From PGYR01 sp034670025 (GTDB taxonomy: Bacteria; Bacteroidota; Ignavibacteria; Kapaibacteriales; UBA2268), in contig JAXMOE010000001.1 in the NCBI GenBank assembly GCA_034670025.1, positions 248,001 through 312,000 on the forward strand: a stretch of DNA of 64,000 nucleotides, written 5' to 3'. The notes below the pieces were generated by a model. It worked only from the letters and a program-made list of their open reading frames with translations. It was not told the origin of the DNA and did no database searches. The position numbers and the translations under genes were made by a program. The stretch's first letter is position 1. Each line of letters starts with the position of its first letter. This document shows positions 40,952-50,400 of this stretch, in pieces.

Positions 40952-42200
40952 CACAAGATACATAAAGGGAGTTGATGTTTCTTCTACTGATGTAGAGGAT
41001 GAAGTATTGATTCCATTTAATAGTTTGGGTGGGGCAACTCCACGTAACCAACTGTTAAACTCAAATTTCGATATTTGGCAAAGGTGTTCAAGTAGAATTA
41101 GTATCACTAATAGAAGTAGAACAGATGACGTTGCAACTGTAGTAACTGAATTTGAACACGGGTACGACACAGGAGATAGAGTTCAAATATCGCACATGAG
41201 TGACACCGAATACAACCAAACTGATGTGTTAGTAACAGTCGTTGACGAAACAACATTTACTTATGAATGTGCAGGTGTGGACGAGTCAACAACAGCTGAG
41301 TCTACAGGGCATACAACGTTACTGACAAGGTTGTCATTAACAGTTGAAGATCAAGCTTTTATAGCCGATAGGTGGGTTGGATTAGTTAGTTCAGGTCAAT
41401 TAATAGTTAGTTATGACGATGGAGTCAATATAGAACAAACTAACACCGCTTATTCAGGTTTAGTACAGGTGATTCCGAGTAGGTATAGAACAGGTTCTAC
41501 ATTCTCAATATCGTTAAAAGCCAAAGCAAGTACAGGAACTCCGAAAGTTAGAATTGCATTATTAGAATGGGACGGCACAACAGATAATATTGATTTCACA
41601 GTAGTTGACACTTGGAGTTCAGACCCTACATTAGAGACTGATTGGAGCTATGCGGGGAAAAGCGACCAAGTAACGATGACATCGAGTTATCAAACTATAA
41701 GCAAAGAGAATATAACAGCGACTGGAAATAATATTGCTTTTGTTGTATTCACAGAGAATGTTGGAGATACTGGGAAACTACAAATCAAAGAATGTCAACT
41801 TATTGAAGGTGATTCTATTGCAGACTATGTAAGCCCGATAGTTGAATTAGAAATAAACGAATGTAGAAAATTCTACCAAAAAAGTTATGAATACAGCACA
41901 CCTGCAGGAGTAATTTCTGAAAAAGGGAAGCTGGAATTAGCAACATCATTTGGTGTATCAAACGGCAATATAGTCGGAACTGTTTTTATTGATAGAATGT
42001 ACAGACAGCACTCAGTTACTTTCTATAGCTCCCAAGAGCCACCAGAAGAGAACCATTGGGTAGTGTCAACAGGAGTAAATGTAGATATAACTGCCTCTAA
42101 TGAGGGTGAAGGTAGCTTTGCTATTGTAAACGATAGTGGCTTTTCTATATCAACTTCCAGTTTAGGTGGACATTACGTTTGTGAAATTGACTCTATATAA
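40944..42200 (+). CDS. Putative tail fibre/receptor-binding protein
   Basis: A 418-residue protein; the GTG start overlaps the preceding stop. ATPRNQLLNSNFDIWQRCSS (about 30-49) followed by a jelly-roll-like stretch (IADRWVGLVSSGQLIVSYDD, STFSISLKAKA, GKLQIKECQLIEGD) is typical of phage fibre or particle proteins with carbohydrate-binding sandwiches. The segment ISITNRSRTDDVATVVTEFEHGYDTGDRVQIS resembles an inserted beta module. It is the second fibre-type gene in this cluster. Confidence 0.65.
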   Translation: MSNTRYIKGVDVSSTDVEDEVLIPFNSLGGATPRNQLLNSNFDIWQRCSSRISITNRSRTDDVATVVTEFEHGYDTGDRVQISHMSDTEYNQTDVLVTVVDETTFTYECAGVDESTTAESTGHTTLLTRLSLTVEDQAFIADRWVGLVSSGQLIVSYDDGVNIEQTNTAYSGLVQVIPSRYRTGSTFSISLKAKASTGTPKVRIALLEWDGTTDNIDFTVVDTWSSDPTLETDWSYAGKSDQVTMTSSYQTISKENITATGNNIAFVVFTENVGDTGKLQIKECQLIEGDSIADYVSPIVELEINECRKFYQKSYEYSTPAGVISEKGKLELATSFGVSNGNIVGTVFIDRMYRQHSVTFYSSQEPPEENHWVVSTGVNVDITASNEGEGSFAIVNDSGFSISTSSLGGHYVCEIDSI

Positions 42201-42246
42201 AATAGAAATACAAATTACTTAAAATTAATTAAAAGAGGTAGCTAAA

Positions 42247-43218
42247 ATGGCTCAACAAATAGCAGCAAAAAGAACATTAGTATCAGGTATTCCAGCGGCA
42301 TGGTTGCTTGGTGTAATATTCAATTCATTCAGCGGAAAAGTAGGAACTGGTGGTATTGACGACACAGTTACAACTATCCCATTGTCAGACGATTCAGGTA
42401 TATTAAAAGATGGCTCTACAATCCAAATAGGTTCGGAGCAAATAACAGTTGGAGCTTATGATTCTGACAACAATCAACTAACAGGATGTACGCGTGGTGC
42501 AAACAGTACTACTGCGGCCGCACACTCAGTTGGTGATGGTATTGTTGTTCTTTCAGGTGGTGTCCAGATAGCGGAAGCTGACTTTAACACAGATGAATCA
42601 AATGATTATCCGCGTTTTGGGTTTGATAACTTAGGTAAAGGCTCAGATTTCACAGCATTCTTACCATCTAATGCGGAATCAGGTGGTGGAGAGAATGTAG
42701 AAATAACATTAGCGGATAATACAATAATGTCACACCCTAAAAATAGTAAGAAATACAAGTTAACAGATGGAACTGAAATCACATCTGTTGAAAGTGATTC
42801 TAACAATACCAACTTAGGTAAAGTGAAATTAGTGGTAACTGGTGGTGATGTAGAATCAGCAACACTAACAGCTTTTGAGAAAAAGTTAATTGATATTCCG
42901 AACCAAGTATTCCTGATTGCTGTTCCAAGAGGTTGGAATGCAAATTCAGAAGGTACAACTGTTGATGGTTGGGTATATATGACGGCAAAAAGAAGCACAG
43001 ATTACACAGGTGTCCAAGATACTGGCGATGTTACTTTAGAATTCAATTCTTACAAGTTACCCGGAACAGAAGCTGAACATCAGTCAGCATTTACTGGCAT
43101 TTCTTGGGGTGCATTGACAACTACTGGTTTGAAGCAAAACTTCACTCCACCAACATTGACTAATGATGAAGCAACGAAATTAGGAAAAGGCGAAATTGTG
43201 CTAAAGGCAGCAGCATAA
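42247..43218 (+). CDS. Probable major tail (tube) protein
   Basis: A 323-residue protein with a strong AGAGG site and a dedicated terminator (43249-43286), both fitting high expression. Residues ~1-30 (AAKRTLVSGIPAAWLLGVIFNSF), then a DGSTIQIGSEQITVGAYD beta insert, and a C-terminal GDVTLEFNSYKLPG... region are consistent with a tail tube subunit of non-contractile tails, but I do not recognise the family. It lies before the tail hub and tape measure genes. No sheath gene is present nearby. Confidence 0.55.
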   Translation: MAQQIAAKRTLVSGIPAAWLLGVIFNSFSGKVGTGGIDDTVTTIPLSDDSGILKDGSTIQIGSEQITVGAYDSDNNQLTGCTRGANSTTAAAHSVGDGIVVLSGGVQIAEADFNTDESNDYPRFGFDNLGKGSDFTAFLPSNAESGGGENVEITLADNTIMSHPKNSKKYKLTDGTEITSVESDSNNTNLGKVKLVVTGGDVESATLTAFEKKLIDIPNQVFLIAVPRGWNANSEGTTVDGWVYMTAKRSTDYTGVQDTGDVTLEFNSYKLPGTEAEHQSAFTGISWGALTTTGLKQNFTPPTLTNDEATKLGKGEIVLKAAA

Positions 43219-43248
43219 TAAGGAAGTATAGCTCCTAGCTCAATCCAG

Positions 43249-43286
43249 ATAGCAGGCAGAAATTATAAACCCTGTCTGCTATTTTT
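43249..43286 (+). terminator. Terminator after the tail tube gene
   Basis: ATAGCAGGCAG (43249-43259) pairs with CTGTCTGCTAT (43272-43282, one G-U pair) and is followed by a T-rich tail. Transcription of the next gene may come from read-through, so it would lower the amount of downstream mRNA relative to the tube gene. Confidence 0.7.
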
Positions 43287-43302
43287 ATATAAAGGAAATT
43301 AG

Positions 43303-45813
43303 ATGATATTTGTCCAAGAAGCCATATACCAAGACCATATTTTCGGTAAGCAAGTTGTAAGATTTGTTGTTGCCGATCAATATGATAATCTTTTCAAAAC
43401 CGATGCTCAAATAGTGTCGGATTTGGGTATTAGTAGTGAGAATTTCAGAACAAGTATTTTTAACTTAGGAAATACTAAAGAGTCTTTGAAAAAAGAAGAA
43501 GGTTCTTTTTCAATGAGTGAGCTTGGGTTTAAGGTTACTACATCTGCAATTCAAACTACTACTGATAAAAGAGCTTTTTATTTCTGCCTCCATGCCAATA
43601 ACTTTAGAAAGCATAGATATTGTGCAACCTTCCTTTATACTTTAGGTTCTACATTCGATGAATCAGATAGAACCTTTACAGGTAAAATTACCTCTACAAT
43701 TTCAGGGAGTGAACACGATTGGATAGGGGCATTGCCTTGGGATTCAGAAATTGATGCTGATATGGAAGTTGATTTCAAAGCATTGCAATTTGATTTATCG
43801 GTTATGTCGCAATGTTTTTTAGACAAGCCTATCTTATTACCAGATGGGACGGAAACGGATTCTATCTATGACAGACTAACAGAAATAGACGGTGGGGACG
43901 GAGACATTGAGAGTAACTTCAAGCACAAGCCTTGTTATATTCACCAAATAGGGGATGATGACTTTATAATGTACACAACTCCAATGGGAACTATCTACGA
44001 TACTCTAATGATGCTCTTAGATAAGACATCTGAAGTTCTAACCGAAATGATTGGGACGACATTCTCATTTAGTATAGCGGAAACAGATTTAGGGTTCAGC
44101 GTTGGGACTGCTTATTATGAATTAGAGAGTAAATTCTATGTGAAAAATGTTAAAACAGATGGTACTCTTAGAAAGGTATTCATAGCACCACCTGAATCAT
44201 TAAATTATAAATACAATGCTTATATCAATAGTTCACTATTGAAGCCTGTCTTCGGAACTGGTACAGATATTCACACAGATCACGCTACTATGCCTGAAGC
44301 TTACAGATTCCAAGAGCCCAATTCATTCCTTGCTACTGGTAACATCACCTCTCTTTTAGCTGAGATTGCTCGCTCATTGGGTTGTGTAGTCATAACTAGG
44401 TTTAATTCGGGAACTGAAATAGAAATTGAATTTGTATCCAAAAACTCACTTTCAATTTCATCTAACGTTTATATGGTAGGGGTCAACAGTTCCAGTTTCG
44501 ACTCCTCATCTATTGCACTAGAAAACAGTACTAAATATTACGCTGAAGCAAATAGGTTAATACTAGAAGGTGGCCCCGACTCAGAAGTTGCTGGTGATGA
44601 AAGGAACACTTATAAATACCAACTATTTGATAAAAGTTCTCCTGACTACTATGAAAACTTCACCCCGACACCTGCATTATATGATTTCAAAAATAATATC
44701 AAAACAGACTCATTAGTTGAATATAAGAGATTATTGCTATCTACCTCTTGGTCTATACTTCAGCAAAGGGCCGTAGGCAAGAGTGTTACTTCAATTCCTA
44801 TCAATATCGGGGTTCTTTCTTTCACTCCATATCATAATATTCCATATTCCGAATATTACTCTCCTAGTGAATTCAGTAATAGGGGACATCGGAATTACCT
44901 ACATTCGGGTATATACGTCAAGACTACCCCACAAGATATTCTTCAGAGTACTCTACTTGGTGGCTCAACTGAAGTATGGGCTCCTGCTACTAATATTGTA
45001 ATTAATAGGAGCGGTGATAATCTTCGATATGAAACTCTATCTGACTACATTACAAGCCTTACAGCTAGTGATAAGTTATACTATGAGAATACGCGTAAGG
45101 TTACTACTCCATCTTGGAACGGATTCTCGGCTAACTCAGATGGTAGTAGTCCAATTTGGGAAAATTTAAAGATTGGTAAAAAGATACCACTAAAAATTAA
45201 AACTTTAGAATATGATTCTGTTGAAGATGAGTGGAATGAGGTTTGGTCTCCTGTTTCAACTTGGTCGATAGTTAGTATTGAGCGTTCAATGAACAAACCT
45301 GAAACTGTAATAGAGTTAGTTGACGAATCTATATCAAGTATCTATGGTAATTATGATTCAGGCAAAGGAACATCACAAGTACAAGGGACAGTTAATGAAA
45401 GTCCATTAAGAAATGGTACTGTTGGTGGAGAAATAAGTGATACTTGGATATTCGAATGTAATGAGACGATTAAAGCTGACTATGCTATTGCACTACGAGA
45501 TGATGGCAAGATAGAAAAATTCCAACCTCTAAAGAGTGAACACTACAATAAGTTTATAGGAATAGCAAAAGAAGACGGAATCAATGGTAATGTAATTAGA
45601 GTTCAAACGGGTGGAATTGTTGTATTAGAAAATTCAACGATCGATGTAAACAAATCTGTATTTGTCAGATATGCAACTGGTACAAATGCTAACATTTCAC
45701 AAACAATCTTAGAAAGTAAAACAGTAGATGAGGATATGATATTTAGACTATGTAGGAAGCCACTCAATGATAAAGCATTCAGATTAGAGCCGGAGTATAT
45801 GATTTATGGCTAA
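43303..45813 (+). CDS. Large tail protein (hub or baseplate-like)
   Basis: An 836-residue protein, beta-rich overall. The last ~110 residues (ADYAIALRDDGKIEKFQPLKSEHYNKFIGIAK and VIRVQTGGIVVLENS) resemble the beta-barrel of DUF2190/capsid-cement-like domains. No lysozyme or peptidase motif is recognised. The size and position between the tail tube and tape measure suggest a tail tip/hub protein. It overlaps the 45806 gene by 8 bp. Confidence 0.6.
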   Translation: MIFVQEAIYQDHIFGKQVVRFVVADQYDNLFKTDAQIVSDLGISSENFRTSIFNLGNTKESLKKEEGSFSMSELGFKVTTSAIQTTTDKRAFYFCLHANNFRKHRYCATFLYTLGSTFDESDRTFTGKITSTISGSEHDWIGALPWDSEIDADMEVDFKALQFDLSVMSQCFLDKPILLPDGTETDSIYDRLTEIDGGDGDIESNFKHKPCYIHQIGDDDFIMYTTPMGTIYDTLMMLLDKTSEVLTEMIGTTFSFSIAETDLGFSVGTAYYELESKFYVKNVKTDGTLRKVFIAPPESLNYKYNAYINSSLLKPVFGTGTDIHTDHATMPEAYRFQEPNSFLATGNITSLLAEIARSLGCVVITRFNSGTEIEIEFVSKNSLSISSNVYMVGVNSSSFDSSSIALENSTKYYAEANRLILEGGPDSEVAGDERNTYKYQLFDKSSPDYYENFTPTPALYDFKNNIKTDSLVEYKRLLLSTSWSILQQRAVGKSVTSIPINIGVLSFTPYHNIPYSEYYSPSEFSNRGHRNYLHSGIYVKTTPQDILQSTLLGGSTEVWAPATNIVINRSGDNLRYETLSDYITSLTASDKLYYENTRKVTTPSWNGFSANSDGSSPIWENLKIGKKIPLKIKTLEYDSVEDEWNEVWSPVSTWSIVSIERSMNKPETVIELVDESISSIYGNYDSGKGTSQVQGTVNESPLRNGTVGGEISDTWIFECNETIKADYAIALRDDGKIEKFQPLKSEHYNKFIGIAKEDGINGNVIRVQTGGIVVLENSTIDVNKSVFVRYATGTNANISQTILESKTVDEDMIFRLCRKPLNDKAFRLEPEYMIYG

Positions 45814-46255
45814 TCACATTTATTTATATTATACCAACTCATATCCACGACCAGATGATGGTGATTTAATTGGTGCTGCACCAGGTGGTGGGAATATTTC
45901 AGGGGATGAGTTTCAATTTTATCCATTGAGAATGTTCCCTTTCCAAGTTCAATCCAATGAAGATACTGGTAGAATGCACGGTGGTATTCTTTACAGTAAC
46001 AAGCTTGATTCAAGATATTTTCATTCTGTTTACTTACAACCAAAGGCAATTACGACCAATGCAAAAGCATTTCTCGAAGCATTTTGGGTTGCCGATTTTA
46101 AATATATCAAGATAGTTGATGCAGGATCAGGACTTAACAATGTCAGACAAGTGCATACAGGTGGTGGTAAAATGCCACTATCAAGGATTAATGAGAATAA
46201 ATATCTAAAAGAAATCACATTAGAACTAACAGAAGTATTGCCACATGGGAACTAA
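45806..46255 (+). CDS. Tail protein, unknown
   Basis: A 149-residue protein, Tyr- and Gly-rich at the start (PGGGNISGDEFQFYPLRMFPFQ), then beta strands (YFHSVYLQPKAIT). It overlaps the next gene by 11 bp. Likely a small tail or distal-tail protein by position; no family recognised. Confidence 0.55.
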   Translation: MANHIYLYYTNSYPRPDDGDLIGAAPGGGNISGDEFQFYPLRMFPFQVQSNEDTGRMHGGILYSNKLDSRYFHSVYLQPKAITTNAKAFLEAFWVADFKYIKIVDAGSGLNNVRQVHTGGGKMPLSRINENKYLKEITLELTEVLPHGN

Positions 46256-46790
46256 CTTCACAGGTTATTTTGAATTAGGTGACTTGAATACGATTAAAAT
46301 AGCACCTATGAAATTCTTTGCTATTGATAGCGAGGATGAAAATGTAATTGAGGGCTTGGTAGCACCATATATTGAGGCAGGAAGCACGTGGAAATTAACA
46401 CCAATAGTCCTGCAAAATGATACAGGTGGGGAAGAAACCCAAGGATACAACTTTGAAGTAACTATCATTATACCCAATGGTGAACATCACAATGTAGAAC
46501 GGATAATAAAGCATTATCAAAACAATCCAGATGATTTAGATTTTATCACTATTGGATTTTCACAAGCAGGGGAACAAGTAAAAGGGTTTTATTTACCTGG
46601 CCTCGACTATAATAATCCTGTGAATAGTTTTCCAATTGAAAACAATGAAATGAAAATCTATCCTGAGCTCACTATGACTTTAGATATTGAGCCAGCCGAT
46701 ATGAGAAATAGAACAAAAATAGTAATAAAGAAATATTTCCCATTAGATGAAGACTATGCGGACACAATAATACCAAACATAATAACTTAA
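46245..46790 (+). CDS. Tail protein, unknown
   Basis: A 181-residue beta-rich protein (TWKLTPIVLQND, NFEVTIIIPNGEHH, GFYLPGLDYNNPVNSF). It lies just before the tail chaperone gene. Proteins here in other phages are tail-completion or minor tail proteins, which is the most likely role. Confidence 0.55.
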   Translation: MGTNFTGYFELGDLNTIKIAPMKFFAIDSEDENVIEGLVAPYIEAGSTWKLTPIVLQNDTGGEETQGYNFEVTIIIPNGEHHNVERIIKHYQNNPDDLDFITIGFSQAGEQVKGFYLPGLDYNNPVNSFPIENNEMKIYPELTMTLDIEPADMRNRTKIVIKKYFPLDEDYADTIIPNIIT

Positions 46791-46803
46791 GGAGCTATAA
46801 AAA

Positions 46804-47492
46804 ATGAGTACAGTTAAAAAAAACAAAAGAAAAGTGCTTGAAATCAAGCACGATGGCAAGACATACAAATATGATTTTCACTCAATTAAATCACTGCCAG
46901 CAGAGACTGCTAATGAAATAATGCAATGGTATAATGATGCCAAAAGCAGACAAAAGGATGTTAATCTAAAAGATATACAAAGAAGCGACTTAGGAGAAGT
47001 TAAAGATGCAATAGTTGCTCATTTGGTAAGAGAAGTTTCAGATAAGAAAGTAATGTTACCTTACGACCCAAATGAGGCAAGAGATAGCATCAAGAACTTC
47101 ATGCACGAATTACCTTCTGATAAATTTTCTGAAATCAAAGATGAGATTATAAGGGATTTTTTTTTAGGTCAGGGGAAATTACATCTCGCTACGCTAATCT
47201 TGCGAGACAAGCCAAAGCAGTCCTTGACGGCCGAAAGCATCCAACTCTTGGGGCACCTGATGACAGCTTCAAAGAACTCGACAGAGTCGCAAGAAAAGAA
47301 GAGCTCCGAATCTCCTCTCTCGAAAGTGGCGAATTAGAACGGCGTGTAGTGGACACATATCACAAGATTTGGTATGTGTCAATATTAGCACAAGAATGGA
47401 ATTGCAAACCACAGGACGTAAGAAATGCAGATTATCTCGATTGTTTATACACACTAATAGATAGAGTTAAAAGAGTAGCAGATGGCAACTAA
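46804..47492 (+). CDS. Tail assembly chaperone with predicted -1 frameshift extension
   Basis: The zero frame, 46804-47337, encodes 177 residues starting MSTVKKNKRKVLEIKHDGKTYKYDF, a plausible lambda gpG-type chaperone. Codons 118-121 cover GAT TTT TTT TTA inside a run of nine T (47157-47165 region). A -1 slip there enters a second frame that stays open to the stop at 47490-47492, adding 109 residues (from FRSGEITSRYANL) and ending 11 bp inside the tape measure gene. By hand count, A/T fill the third position in 32 of 54 codons of the -1 frame, against 21 of 56 in the zero frame over this stretch, so the -1 frame is the more coding-like. Position just before the tape measure is where G/GT frameshifts occur. 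Confidence 0.75.
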
Positions 47493-50400
47493 AGAACATG
47501 AAATATTATTAAACTTAGTCGCTTCCTTTCAAACAGAGAAAGGGGGAGTGAATAAATTTGTTTCTAATTTAGAGAAGCAGTTAAAGACTATTCAGCCAGA
47601 TATTGACCTCAATTCAGATGAGTTCAAAAAGAAAGCTGAAAAAGTTATATCTGAATTCGATAAGCTCAGGGATTCGACTAAGGATATTGAAGATATTGAA
47701 ATTGCTCTCAATTCCGATGAAGCACAAGCGGAACTCTCGAAATTAACAAACGCATTAGATGAATTAGTCCAAGAAACTGAAAAGATTGACGGCTCTGCTA
47801 TTGATGACGCTTTCCGTGATATTGATACTAATAAGCTCAATGAATTATCCAAAGCACTCAAAGATTTAGATAATGATGTAGATTTTAAGGAAGCAGAAAA
47901 GCAGTTTGCTAACCTTGTAGATGACTTTGAAAAAGGAACTGATGAAACTAAGAAGTTATTAGCAGCCCAAAAAGATGCAATTAAAGAATTAGAGAAAACA
48001 GGAAAGGTCGGTACCAAAGGGTATGATAACCTACAAGCTGAAATAAAAGAGACAGAAGGACTATTAGGTCAATACGAGGATGCACTTAAAAAAGTAAAAG
48101 ATACTACTGAGGAGACAACCAAAGATAGTGGTTCATTCTTAGAAACATTTTTCAAAGCAGAAGCTATTGCAACAGCAGGTCAGTATTTATCTGATTTTGC
48201 AGAGGGTGGTAAAGATGTCAATTTAGCATTAAGGCAAGTCCAAGCACAGGCAAATCTAACTGATGCCGAAGTGTCAAGTCTTCGCGATTCAGCAGAGGAG
48301 TTATTTCAATCTGGTGTTGGAGAGACTTTATCAGACACCATCAAAACACTCGGATTTGCACAATCCCAATTTGGTGACTTCCTTCCTAAAGAAGATATAG
48401 ATGAGTTTGTAATAGGTGCAGAGTCAATTGCTCAAGTTATGGATCAAGACGTCAATGAAGTCATTGGAAAATCAAGAACATTCTTACAGAATTTTGCATT
48501 AGATGGAAAAAAAGGATTTGAGTTAATAGCTTTTGCATCTCAGAAAACTAACACTTCTATGGAAGATTCTCTTGATACACTAGATGAATATTCAGGTGTT
48601 ATTAGTGATACGGGAGCATCCGCTGAATCATTTGTTGGACGTTTAGCAGTAGGTGTAGAACAAGGTGCTAGAGATACTGACAAGCTTGCAGATGCTATGA
48701 AAGAAACTGCAATCCGAATCAATGCAGGAGACTTCACAACACCATTTGAAGAAATGACAAAAGGAGCAAATGAAGCTGAGGGAGCAATCGTACAAAGTGT
48801 TGAAGCACTCCTTAAACAAGCACAAACTGGTGACATTTCAGTTGAAGCAGCACTAAATCAATCACAGAAACTAATCAAGGAAGGTGTTGATGCAGGGGAA
48901 ATAAATGAAGCTCTAAGAAATAAATTAAATGTGGCCATATCCGGTACAATGGCTGAGGAAATTGGCGGGGAATTGTTCACCAATATCTTCTCAGCAGATA
49001 TAGATACAACTGCAGTAGCAAATTCAGCTAAAGAAATTGGGCAAACATTCTCAGATACCATAGGACCAGTTACAAGTTTTGATAAACTTGAACTTAAATT
49101 CAAAGCATTCGCAACAAAGGCATCTGCATTCTTTGCTCCTGTAGCATCTACATTGGGTGGTGTTATAACAACAGCGGGACAATTAGCTCCTGCTGTGTCA
49201 GCTTTAAATGCCGTTGACTTAGGCAAGGTGAAATCACAAATAACATCTATTCAAACAGGCATATCTGGACTCGGAGACAAAGTACCTTTTATCAAAAATC
49301 AGCTGAGTAGCTTAGGTAAGAGTGCAACAGGTTTATCTGGGATTGCTGGAAAGATTGGTGCATTGGGTCCAATTGCAATGAATCCTTGGGTTATTGGTGG
49401 GGCGGCGGCAGTCGGAGCAATTACTCTATTTCTTACAAAAACAGAAAGAGGGCAAGAGATATTAAAGAATGCTTCCGAGGGATTCCAAAAGTTTATTGAA
49501 AAAGCACAACCAGTTCTTGACTCATTAGGAGAATTAGGGGCTGAGACTATTGATTTACTTGTAGAGGTTGGTTCTATAATATATGAGTCAGTTATTTTCC
49601 CATTTGAGCTTGTCATGGAAATACTAAATCTTGGCATTTCTTTAGTGAATGATTGGACTGGTGGACTGTTAGGAGCAACAGATATATTTGGACTAATAAG
49701 TCAAGGTGTTGACTATGTCGCTGACTCTTTTAGTTCAGCAACTGATTTCCTCTCAGGATTATTAGGTCATATTAAGTTGGCAAAAGAGGGTATATTTGGT
49801 CTAATTAGAGAAGCACCTGAACTATTATCTAATCTTGCTGAATTAGGTGCACATTATCTAAATCCTGCTAATTGGTTTGGTGACGATGAAGAGGGTGACG
49901 CACTAAAACAAAAACTTACAAGCTCAATTACTCGAGCTATGAGTGGTGCTGTTAAGGTAGTTCAACAAACTAATATTGGTAACTCTATTGAGAAGGCGTT
50001 TGAAATCAAAGGTAGTCTTGACAAACAAGATGAGATAGGAAAACTCATAACCAAATATGAGAATGCTACTACTGAATTAGAAAAAGCCTCACTTGCTAAA
50101 CAAATCAATAAAGAAATCCCTGGAGTAGTTTCAGGGTACAAGAAAATAGAAGATGCAAACGGCAATGTTACGACTGCAATGGAAATCAATGTTGATCAGG
50201 CGAAGAAATTAAACGAAGTGCAAAAGGAATCCTTTAGTGATGAGATTAAAAACAAGCAAAAAGAGTTTACTGATGGACTTGCTAAACAATCGTCACAATA
50301 TCAAGAGAATCAAGCAAAAATAGCTAGTCTCAATGACCAAATAGTTAATGCAGATACTGTAGAGAAGTCGCAAGAGCTTTTAAAGGAAAGAGACAAGTTG

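Noticed and set aside
40774..41170. Antisense frames in the fibre region
   Set aside because: No ribosome site; they mirror plus-strand coding and have skewed composition.
47157..47165. T-run as a sequencing error in one gene
   Set aside because: Not excluded, but a G/GT-type slip before the tape measure is the more economical explanation, since both frames end cleanly and the layout is known.
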